A program made the translations under genes and the position numbers. A DNA stretch of 64,000 nucleotides, taken from contig AP025062.1 of assembly GCA_036186865.1 (NCBI GenBank), forward strand, positions 8,531,244 to 8,595,243. Reading direction: 5' to 3'. Under the pieces are notes generated by a model. The model ran no database searches. It saw nothing but the letters and a program-made list of their open reading frames with translations, and was not told the DNA's origin. Shown one piece after another: positions 22,290 through 31,260 of the stretch. The stretch comes from Eustoma russellianum. Taxonomy: Eukaryota; Streptophyta; Magnoliopsida; Gentianales; Gentianaceae. Position 1 is the stretch's first letter, and every line of letters begins with the position of its first letter.

Positions 22290-24226
22290 AACCCTTTGCA
22301 AATGTAACTTTTGGTACCCAAACTTGGGTGACCTTCCTAGGTCCTCAAAAAGGTGAGAAAATAGATGAACAAGCAATATAATAGACATTTGGTGGGAGTG
22401 CATTTGGCCTTTGGCCAAGAATCCCATCATGCACATGATATGGTTTTCGTTTTTGATATGCATTTTGGTTTCTATGAATAGTTTATGATCTAGATGCATT
22501 AGTCTGATATGAATGTTGCGTATGCATTAATGATTTCCTTTCATATCTATATGGTACATGATTATACTTTGTATGATATGAAGAATAAGAAGCACAGTGA
22601 GATGAGATGAGTGGTGTACTAGTCGTCTTCTTAGGTTGTATAGTTGCATGTGGTTTCTTAGATGAAGATAAAATAAATTTCGTTGACTTGTTTTGTACTT
22701 TACTATCTTCCACATACCATAATCCGGTTTTATCATTTTCATGCTTTTGGGAAGAAATAAGACGATCTAGCATGCTCGTATCTGAATCGAATTGATTTAT
22801 CGTCTTTTCTAGATCTTCGTTTCTTGATCTCAAATATGAGATCTCGGCTTTCATTTCATTATTCTCCGTTGTCAAAGTTTGAATTTCAGACTTTAATGAA
22901 TTTATTATGCAAGACGACTCTTCTTTTGAATCGTTTAATTGAGATACAAGATTCGTTTAGAAGATTCTAACAAATTTCTTGTCTTCAATTACGCGTTTCT
23001 TTTCTTTTACAAGAGTCCTAGCAAACTTATGTAATTCAAGATATTCAACATACAAATCATCATAAAAAGCCCATAATCAGAATCAGAGTCAGAAGATACC
23101 TCATTTGTTGCCTTAGATGTAAAGCATACTTGTGTCATTTCTTCTTCGGTTCTTTCAGTCTCAGAATCAGATGAATCACTCCATGTGGAGGCCCTAAAGG
23201 CTCTTCTACTTTGTTTAGGTTCTGAGACGAGTCTAGTTCTTGTCCGATCCTTGTTATAGTTTTTGTTCATTATTTTGTCCTTGTTCGGGCAGTCATAAGA
23301 GATATGTCCAAGTCTTCCACAATTATAACATTTAATATCCTCATCATTTTTATTTCTATGATTCCTAGATGAAGTAGGCTTATGTTTGTTTTCAATCGAT
23401 TTTCTCATGATCTTTCTTAGTCTTTTAGCCATCGTGATTAGACCTTCATCATCACAATCTGTGTCACTATCATCTACGCGGTCATAAGAGGTAGAGACAT
23501 ATTCATTTGATTTAAACGCTATAGCCTTATCATGTTTAGAAGTAGATTCAAAATTTCTTAATATGAGTTTGTTTTCATATACCTTCAATGATCCGATTAA
23601 TTCCTCCATCTTTATTGATTTAGTATCTTTACTTTCTTCGATTGCAGTGACTTTTGAATCCCATTCGGATGGGAGACTTCTTAGCACCTTTTGAACCTTT
23701 TCTGGTGTAGAAAAAGCTTTGCCAAGAGATTCAAGAGAATTGTAGATGTTAGTCAAGCGTAAGTCCATATCAACGACAGATTCATTAGGCAATAATTTAA
23801 AAGACTCAAGAGTAGACATAACCATATTTATTTTAGACTCTTTGACTTGACTAGTCCCCTCATGTTTCATCTCAAGAATTATCCACATCTCTTGGGCATT
23901 AGAGCAGTTAGACACATAACTTGATTCGCTTTTACTCAACCCGTTTAAAAGAAGTCATCGCTCTAGCATTCATACTTAATCTTTTTTTTGTCATCACTAG
24001 TGTATTCTTGTTTTAGTTTTATGACTTCTAGTGTGACACAATCAACAGTAGATAACTTAGAAGGAACGAAAGGATCGTCTTCTATAATAGACCACAAATC
24101 AATATCAATAGCCATAAAGAAAAGTTTTATTCTTAGTTTCCATTGTATAAAAGACTCACCATCGAAAAGAGGAGGCCTTACAGTTGACATTTCTTCTTGC
24201 TCGATTTTGTAACTAGTGGTTGTCAT
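22290..24226 (-). pseudogene. Gag of the 4.1-kb gag-only element, frameshifted
   Basis: The start is at 24226 (MTTTSYKIEQEEMSTVRPPL). In order: a copia gag domain (LWSIIED; KESKINMVMSTLESF; VQKVLRSLPSEWDSKV), an acidic linker, a CCHC knuckle (CYNCGRLGHISYDC, about 23300-23340), an acidic Ser-rich part, and a coiled coil (ENNEMKAEISYLRSRNEDLE). It ends near 22300 with the VWVPK motif that usually precedes protease. Frameshifts lie near 23963 (in an A run) and 23060, with a stop near 22960. The first 400 residues are clearly related to the intact gag at 29840-31084. Confidence 0.88.
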
Positions 24227-24268
24227 CTCACAAAGATCGTTGGATCCTCTTGTCGTGAGTGTGCCTAC

Positions 24269-24280
24269 GCTCTGATACCA
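24269..24280 (-). other. Primer binding site of the 4.1-kb gag-only element
   Basis: TGGTATCAGAGC on the minus strand, two bases from the right LTR. It sets the orientation of the element. Confidence 0.88.
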
Positions 24281-24282
24281 CT

Positions 24283-24445
24283 TGTAGGACCTCAGGCGCT
24301 ACCAACTCTCTCAAAACCAATTGGTGATAGGAGATGTGCATACCCTAGCTTTATAGTGCATTCAGCACACACAAGCAGCCACGACATTTGACTGTGACTT
24401 AGCCCACACGGCCTACGCCCCATGGGACAATTGCTGCACCCAACA
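24283..24445 (-). repeat. Gag-only element, 5' LTR (right copy)
   Basis: 163 bp; on the minus strand TGTTGGGTGCAGCAATTGTC...GGTCCTACA. The target duplication ATGTC follows at 24446-24450. Confidence 0.88.
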
Positions 24446-25800
24446 ATGTCACTAGAAATAAAGCTAGACTAGTTGTTCAAGGATACCGTCAAGAAAAAGG
24501 TATTGACTTTGATGAGACATTTGCAACTGCAGCACGCTTGAAGCCATTAGAATGTTGGTCACATATGCTTGCTATAAAGATTTTAAACTTTACCAAATGG
24601 ATGTTGAATCTGCCTTTTTGAATGGTGTTATTCAAGAAGAGATGTATGTTTCACAACCTACCAGGTTTGAATACCATGACTTACCACATCATGTATCCAA
24701 ACTTAAAAAGGCTCTTTATGACCTTAAACAAGCTTCAAGAGCTTGGTATGAGAGGTTAAGTACTTTTATTCTAAATAATGGATTCTCAAAGGGTAAAGTT
24801 GACACTACTTTATTTATCAAATAACAAAGAAAAAATCAATTGATCGTACAAGTATATATTGATGATATTATTTTTGGTGCTACTAACAATTGTCTTTGTG
24901 TGCAATTTGCTAGCTCAATGCAAGGAGTATTCGAAATAAGCATGATGGGCGAGCTTACATACTTTCTCGGACTTCAAATCAAGCAAACTCAAGAAGGTGT
25001 GTATGTTTCTCAAACCAAATACATAAATGATTTGCTCAAAAAGTACAATTTTGGTGAAGGAAGACAAGTAAACACTCCAATGAGCATAAGTGTGAAGCTT
25101 GACAAAGATGAGAAAGAAAAGCATATCGAGGTAACCTTGTATCCTTGCATTATAGGGAGTCTACTTTACTTGACTGGAAGTAAAACGGATATATTACATG
25201 CAGTGTGTTTATGTGCTAGATTTCAAAGTGATCCTAGGGAAATGCATCTAGTTGCGGAAAAATGTATTCTTATATACCTTACATGTACTTTGAAATTTGG
25301 ATTATTTTATCCTAAGAGTGCATGTTTTGATTTAAGAGGATATTGTGACTCCGATTATGTGGGGAGTCTTGTTGATAGAAAGAGCACATCCGGGGTTTGT
25401 CAATTTCTCGGTGATTGTCTTGTCTCTTGGTTATCCAAGAAACAAAATAGTGTGGCTCTTTCTATGGTAGAATCTGAATATGTGTCGGCTACCTCTTGTC
25501 TTGCACAATTGCTATGGATGACCAACACTTTAAATGATTGTAACATTCACTTCTCTAAAGTGCCTATTTTGTGTGATAACACTTCTGCTATCAACATTGC
25601 ACAAAATCCGGTTCATCACAATCGGACTAAGGACATTGAAGTAAGATATCATTTCATCTGTGATTGTGTATAAAAGGACTTGGTTAGCGTGGAATTTGTT
25701 CCAACACATGACCAATTAGCTGACATTTTTACCAAACCCCTACCTAGTGATGTATTTGCATCTATAAGAAACAGGTAGGGGTTACTCAACATGGGTTGAA
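24446..25800 (+). pseudogene. E3 Pol, RT-RNase H piece
   Basis: RT resumes with NVTRNKARLVVQGYRQEKGI, loses a base near 24540 (ACGCTTGAAG), and is open from 24552 to a TAA at 24822. It then runs from 24840 in the same frame through YIDDIIFGATNN, MMGELTYFLGLQ and RNase H (YCDSDYVGSLVDRKST, QNPVHHNRTKDIEV). A CAA to TAA change ends that frame at 25673. The C-terminus (VEFVPTHDQLADIFTKPLP) continues to about 25800. It is close to E1/E2 pol (about two thirds of residues by eye) but a distinct family. Confidence 0.9.
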
Positions 25801-25854
25801 GGTAACCGATCAATAGTTGCAGCAAGAAAATTTTCAAATTTTCAAGCTCTGCTC

Positions 25855-26005
25855 ACATAAAGCGCCTCATTTGAAAAGGTTCAGGCGTTCAATATCGCAT
25901 TAAGCGCCTGATTTGAAGTATGTCACTCGTTCAAAGTGATATCAACCGCTTTATGGTCCTTAAACAGTCGTTCGAAGTGACATAAGACGCCTAATTTGAA
26001 TTTTC
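25855..26005 (+). promoter_or_regulatory. LTR-like motif array in the E3 pol-ORF3 spacer
   Basis: Repeats such as AAGCGCCTCATTTGAA, TCAGGCGTTC, TAAGCGCCTGATTTGAAG and AAGACGCCTAATTTGAA occur here. The E3 LTRs carry arrays of the same unit (GGCGCCTCATGTGAAG). A pyrimidine-rich leader (26050-26370) and the ORF3 ATG (26378) follow. No clear TATA is seen. This parallels the unrelated motif arrays of E1/E2 in both places. Confidence 0.5.
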
Positions 26006-26377
26006 TCCTTGTCAAACCAGACAACTGTTCACTTTTTGCGCCAATTGAGTGACATTGACTCCTGCCGCCGCCTTTTCCTCTTCCCCACACCATCTACTTC
26101 TTTCCCACGTTTTCCCAATTCACTCCCACTTTCCCATTTCAACTTTATCTTCTTCCTCTTTCTCTTCATCTTCGATTCCCATTACTTCCCACGTTTTCCA
26201 CTATCCCCTCCATTTACTGTCGTCCCTTTATCTTCCTCTTCTCATTCTCTTTAAAATCCCTTCTCATTGCTACAGAAATCTCATTCACTCTCTCAAAGCT
26301 CTATAGCTCTCATCCCTCTTCTTACTATATTCCTTCTCTGCAAAAATCCCAAAACCATTTCCTTCTCAAACTCACAA

Positions 26378-26831
26378 ATGGCATCTGCTGGACTATCTAG
26401 AAATATCCAAACGGGATAGAGAAGAAAGAGATCGGCAGGAATTAGTGAACCCAACAAACTAAAGGCCATTCGGAAAGGTCTGACCAAGGAAAACTTTCCA
26501 TGGATGAGAAGAAAGTTTGATAAGGATGCCACTCAGTCTCCCCACCACACTGCCTGAGGTACCCATCTCTCTAAACACTCTCACATGCTTTATGGAGAAT
26601 GGAAGAGCAACAACAGGTTAGTGGTGCCACTAAAACTGGTTCAAATTAGTGACTTCACTGAAGCTCACAATGCAAACCAAGTGATTGCTCTTCTTGAAAA
26701 ACAAGGTTAGACTCACCTTTGAAGGTTAGACATGAAATCCTACTGCAAAAGTCTCACACGTAAATTTTATGCAAACATGTGAGTTACCGCTGTCACTGAA
26801 ACTGAAGCATTTTCTTTGCACACCATGATCA
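26378..26831 (+). pseudogene. E3 ORF3, upstream piece
   Basis: It starts MASAGLSRNIQTG, then has a stop (TAG about 26417) and more stops downstream. ENFPWMRRKFDKDA, RLVVPLKLVQISDFTEAH and LTRKFYANM align with NFPWIKAKDAKDA, PTIPLKLLRINDILSNDE and YTRLFYANLW of E2 ORF3. It is cut at 26831 by the gag-only element and continues at 34089. Confidence 0.8.
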
Positions 26832-29660
26832 TGTTGTGATATATTATGTTTGAGTGATTGCAAAATGTATATGTGAGCATATGTGTAATTGTTGTGCAAA
26901 ATGTATATGTGTGCATATGTGTAATTGTTGTGATGATTGCAAATAGATATATCATGTTTGAATGATTGGAAAATGCATATGTGAGCATGTATGTGTAACG
27001 TTTAAATGAGAAATTGTTTTGGCAAGGCATGAACTTATGAACTTATGAGCTAATGTGAAATTGTTTGATTGAATCAAGATTGAACAAGTTTGAGTAAGAT
27101 CATGAGATTGAACTTGGCCAATTCAATCACATATCTTAATCAAGACATGTTCAAACTGATCTTAGAAGATATATATGCCAATACATGTTTATTATATGAA
27201 CTAACCAAGCCTTGAAGTCACATGACTTACAATATAAGGCAAATTGTTCGGTTTAGTGTTCTATTGCAGGTTTTGGTTCATATCTTGGGCAAATGAACTC
27301 CAAATTGAGTCATTCAAAAGCCCACTTGATCCTTATTCAATTTAGAATCTAATTGGCTGAGGAAGAGCATGCTTGACACGGATAAAAACTGAGTTGACCC
27401 GGTGGGAAGCTTATTGACCTATATAAGGGCTATTTTGGTAATTTCACCATTTGGACTTCTCATTCTTATTTGGTCTTCTTCCAACTGACTTATATGATCA
27501 TTTGACACATTTATAAGTCATGTCACATCATGGCAACGAATGAATCTGGAGCAGCACCATGTCTAGGTTCATCCTAGGACAAAGTTCCTATTTTTGTGCT
27601 GAAGGGTATTCTGGTCATTTCACTTGCCAACGGATCTTCCAACATACTATATATTGCTTATATGATGTTTATATGTGTTTATGTCACATATGGTACGTGC
27701 CCTATTTTTATGGAAACGGGCAGCATGCTATCTATTGGAATTCTTATGTTATGGTTATCATCATCTATGGTTTTCTTGGAATTCTTGGCATTCTTCATAT
27801 GGTATTCTATGCTACATGTTGAAGACATAAATGACTATATATTATATGTGTGCACACGGATATGGATGGATATTGGGACACAAATCTTCAGCTTTTGAAC
27901 AAGTCAAGGCAAGTTGAAACAAATCCTATTTTGGTGTTGATTTCAAATGACTATTCTTGTATATTTTGGAGCTGTTTTCAACGGCTATTTTGGCTCAAAA
28001 ATGAAGCAACATTTCGTATGATATATGGTCAAAATTCAGATTATGATGAGTGACAAAAAGCAAGTCCTACAATGTAGCAAAGTTGAAGCAAAAAATCTCT
28101 CAACCAAAGCCATATTCAAACGGCTATATTGGAGACCAATTCAAACTCAAAGGCTAGCTGATTTCTCTCTATCTTTGAACTATCCTCCAATGCATGATTC
28201 TAGGCCATTCCAACGTCCATGTAACATTCAAAATGAGGAGATAAAGTTGTTCAAAACACATGCCAATTCAGCTGCATACATGGCAAGTTATTTACACATG
28301 GATATTGCTGATTGGAGCTGCCTTTTAAACGTTCAAATGGAGTCATTTTCCACCTCATTCCAACGGTCATAATGGGATAAAATGAAGGATAAAAGTTCAG
28401 GTGGAAGACTAATTCAAAGCAACAAAAGATGAGCTTAAGTTTGAAAGCTAGAAAAGTGCTGAATTTTCTCCATTCTTCAACCATTTCCAACGTCTCTTAA
28501 GGAGCCTTTAGGCTGTCCTCTTGGCTATAAATAGCTCCAAAGGGTGAAGAGAAAGAGCATCCTAACGAAAGCAAAGAAAGCAAAGCAAGACATTAGCTCT
28601 TTGTCTCCATTATTTTCTTCTTCTCTTCTATATTGAAGAACACATTTGTTGAAAGCTTTATGATTGTATAGTTCTTCAATTCTTGTCATTTTCAACACCT
28701 TTATACGACATATTTGTGAAGGAGAAGCTGGTGTATAAAGCTTACTCCTTAGAGGTGAGCAAAAGGTGAAAAGGTGCAAAGGTGCAAAGGTGATACAAAC
28801 TAGGTGTTTTGGTGAAGCCTCTTGAAGAAGTTGGTGAAAAGCTTCTTCCTTTGGCTTTGTAAGGTGACTTTGGTGTTTGGTGTTTAGTGAAATCCAAGAG
28901 AAGGTGTCTCTTGGGACTGGAGTAGGTCACATTGACCGAACCAGGATAATTCCTTGTGTTCTCTACTTATTTCCTGCACTTACTGTTTTCTGGCTGAAAA
29001 TTGCATCAACTTGGCACGTATAATTGAACAGGCAAACAATCTTAGAATTGCATGAATTTTGGATATATTATACTTCAATGTGTTAGCTTTCATTAGCCGC
29101 AAGAATTACTAAATTCTAAGGTGTGTAGCATATTCAAATCATCTTCACAAAATTGTTGCTACATTCTGTGAACAATTCTGACCAGTGTGCAAACTTGTTC
29201 AATTTGAATAGGCTATCCTTTGAATCTTGGAGTGAGCCTTATATCAAATTAAACTAGACATCTTAAGGTTTAATTTGACATAAGAATCATCAAAATAGCA
29301 CGGGTAGATTTTGAGATATAAGCGTTTGAAGTTAAGCAAACATTCTGACTGAAACTGCCAGAATTGCACACTTTACTTTTCTTGTTTATTTGAACGTGCT
29401 AACTTGCTTGAAATTGGCTGAAATTTTTATGACATATCATAAACATACTAAACTTGATCACTGCCAAGTTTGAGAGCATTCTCAGGTGTATAAGTGGTTC
29501 AACCAAAACGTCCAAAACAGTGAACTGTTTTTGGAATTTTCAGAACCTGAGGTTAAAGAGGCAAAGGGGTCTTCAAACAATTTTTGAAGGTAATTATAGT
29601 GTAATTTCCGCTAATCCACTATTCACCCCCCCCCTCTAGTGGTGCTATACAGGTCCAACA
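26832..29660 (+). repeat. E4 5' LTR (2829 bp)
   Basis: TGTTGTGATATATTATG...GGTCCAACA. The first 170 bp contain short tandem repeats (TGCAAAATGTATATGTG, GCATATGTGTAATTGTTGTG). A TATA box (TATAAATAG) is at 28526-28534, some 1.7 kb into the LTR, so U3 is long. The small ORFs here (for example 27559-27822 and 28025-28372) repeat exactly in the other LTR and show no known domain. Confidence 0.93.
27977..28534 (+). promoter_or_regulatory. E4 U3 promoter: MSA-like motifs and TATA box
   Basis: TATAAATAG at 28526-28534 is the likely core promoter. Upstream are AACGG-core motifs: TTCAACGGCTA (27977-27987), TCAAACGGCTA (28116-28126) and TCCAACGGTCA (28359-28369). The last fits the plant M-phase activator (MSA) consensus TCYAACGGYYA fully and the other two with one mismatch each. 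The 3' LTR has the same sites shifted by 4429 bp. Cell-cycle control is inferred. Confidence 0.45.
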
Positions 29661-29662
29661 AG

Positions 29663-29674
29663 TGGTATCAGAGC
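29663..29674 (+). other. E4 primer binding site (initiator tRNA-Met)
   Basis: TGGTATCAGAGC, two bases after the 5' LTR. Confidence 0.92.
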
Positions 29675-29839
29675 AAGGTTGAGCACCATATTCTTATTTG
29701 AGCTGAAAACAGTCCAAGTTGCAAAGTTGCTGGAAATTTTCTGGTTCTCTTTTATTCTTCATATTTGGTATCTACAACAAGGTGACACTTTCTTTCCTTC
29801 TTATAAGTGTTTTAAACGTTTTCTCACACACTAAGAAGC

Positions 29840-31084
29840 ATGTCTAAGTCACACATGAAAATAGAATTAGAAGGCATGTCCACACAAAGACCACCACTTT
29901 TTGATGGAGAAAACTTCAGTCATTGGAAACTTAGGATGAAATTGTTCTTAATGGCTATTGACATAGACTTGTGGTCTATCATTGAAGATGGACCTTATGT
30001 GCCTACTAAGCATGTTATAATTGAAGGCTTATCACAAGTAGTTGAGAAATATAGAAAAGATTGGAGTGATGAAGATAAAAAGAAAATGAGTCTTAATGCT
30101 AAAGCAATGCAATTATTGTTGAATGGTTTAAGTAGGAGTGAATCTGCCTATGTCTCTTCTTGTTCAAGTGCAAAGGATATGTGGAAGTGTCTTGAAATGA
30201 AGCATGAAGGAACTAATCAAGTAAAGGAATCAAAGATTAACATGTTAATGACTACACTTGAATCATTTCATTTACTGCCTAATGAATCAATTGTTGATAT
30301 GGATTTAAGGCTTACAAACTTATACAACTCACTTGAATCCCTTGGTAAAACGTTTTTGATGAAAGAAAAAGTGCAAAAAGTTTTGAGAAGTTTGCCAAGT
30401 GAATGGGATGCCAAAGTTAGTGCCATTGAAGAAAGCAAAGATCTTTCTCAAATAAAACTTGATGAATTGATAGGCTCTTTGAAAGTTTATGAAAACAAGT
30501 TGAATATAAGAAAGGCTGAAACTAGTAACAAGTCTAAATCACTTGCATTTGTAACAAATGAACCCGAATCATCTAATCAAGCCGAGTATGAAAGTGATGA
30601 TGAAAGTGATGAAGAAGACATAATGTTGCTAGCTAGACGTTTAAGGAAGTTGTTCAAAAGACCAACTAAAAGACAAGCAAAATCAGCCGCTCCTATCAAT
30701 GTGAAATCTAACAAACAAGATGGTAAATGGTATGATAAAGAACTCAAGTGTTATGAATGTGGCAAACAAGGACACATCTCATATGATTGTCCAAACAAGA
30801 ACAAAAACCGTGACATGGATGAAAGGACAAGGACAAAAACTAGAGTAGAACCTATGCAAAGGAGGAAGAAAGCTCTCAAGGTAAGTTCAAGCACTTGGGA
30901 TGACACATCTTCATCCGAATCCGAGGAGGAACCTGAAGTTGCACAAACATGTTTGGCTTCAAAGTCTACAAATGAGGTAACATTTGATTCTGATTCTGAA
31001 TGTGATTTTACTCAAGATGAATTGTTGGATGAATTAGAAAAGTTGTATGATAGATATAAGAAGTTATCCAAGGGGAAGATATAA
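29840..31084 (+). CDS. E4 Gag, intact (414 aa)
   Basis: A structural protein of the retroelement particle. The ATG at 29840 is the first in the leader. Residues about 15-215 form a copia gag domain (PPLFDGENFSHWKLRMKLF; LWSIIEDGPYVP; LESFHLLPNESIVDMDLRL; VQKVLRSLPSEWDAKV). Then come an acidic linker, a basic patch, and a CCHC knuckle (CYECGKQGHISYDC, about residues 308-321). An acidic Ser-rich tail ends in a short Leu/Lys helix. Unlike the gag at 22290-24226, it stops soon after the acidic part and lacks the long coiled coil. There are no stops or frameshifts, which suggests recent activity or selection. Confidence 0.93.
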   Translation: MSKSHMKIELEGMSTQRPPLFDGENFSHWKLRMKLFLMAIDIDLWSIIEDGPYVPTKHVIIEGLSQVVEKYRKDWSDEDKKKMSLNAKAMQLLLNGLSRSESAYVSSCSSAKDMWKCLEMKHEGTNQVKESKINMLMTTLESFHLLPNESIVDMDLRLTNLYNSLESLGKTFLMKEKVQKVLRSLPSEWDAKVSAIEESKDLSQIKLDELIGSLKVYENKLNIRKAETSNKSKSLAFVTNEPESSNQAEYESDDESDEEDIMLLARRLRKLFKRPTKRQAKSAAPINVKSNKQDGKWYDKELKCYECGKQGHISYDCPNKNKNRDMDERTRTKTRVEPMQRRKKALKVSSSTWDDTSSSESEEEPEVAQTCLASKSTNEVTFDSDSECDFTQDELLDELEKLYDRYKKLSKGKI

Positions 31085-31260
31085 GAAGATGTGAGATATC
31101 ATGTTAAGGGGGAGATAACACATTAAGGGGGAGCAGATTACACTTGATTTAGATGCTTACTTGATTACACAGATTACACTTGATTTAGATGCACACTTGA
31201 TTTAAATGCTTAATATACACATATGTGGGGTAATTTTGCAAATCATCAAAAGGGGGAGAT
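31085..31260 (+). other. E4 polypurine tracts
   Basis: Three tracts are seen: TTAAGGGGGAGATAAC (about 31103), TTAAGGGGGAGCAGAT (about 31122) and AAAAGGGGGAGAT (31248-31260), the last touching the LTR. Between them are tandem repeats of ACTTGATTTAGATGC-like units. The multiple tracts tie E4 to Sireviruses. Confidence 0.8.

Larger units (their letters stand above)
20315..24445 (-). mobile_element. Gag-only LTR retrotransposon (TR-GAG type), 4.1 kb
   Basis: Direct terminal repeats of 162-163 bp (20315-20476 and 24283-24445) bound this element, and the perfect 5-bp duplication ATGTC (20310-20314, 24446-24450) flanks it. The primer site lies next to the right LTR in reverse complement (24269-24280), so it reads on the minus strand. 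It carries a gag with a zinc knuckle but no protease, integrase, RT or RNase H in the remaining 1.8 kb. This is the structure published as terminal-repeat retrotransposon with GAG domain (TR-GAG). The gag has frameshifts, so the copy is not recent. Confidence 0.88.

Noticed and set aside
26009..26306. Ser/Pro/Phe-rich protein
   Set aside because: It is the pyrimidine-rich leader of E3 ORF3 translated by chance in two frames.
27559..28372. Genes inside the E4 LTR (ORFs of 67-115 aa, repeated at 31988-32801)
   Set aside because: They overlap each other in several frames, have no domain, and are doubled only because the LTR is doubled.
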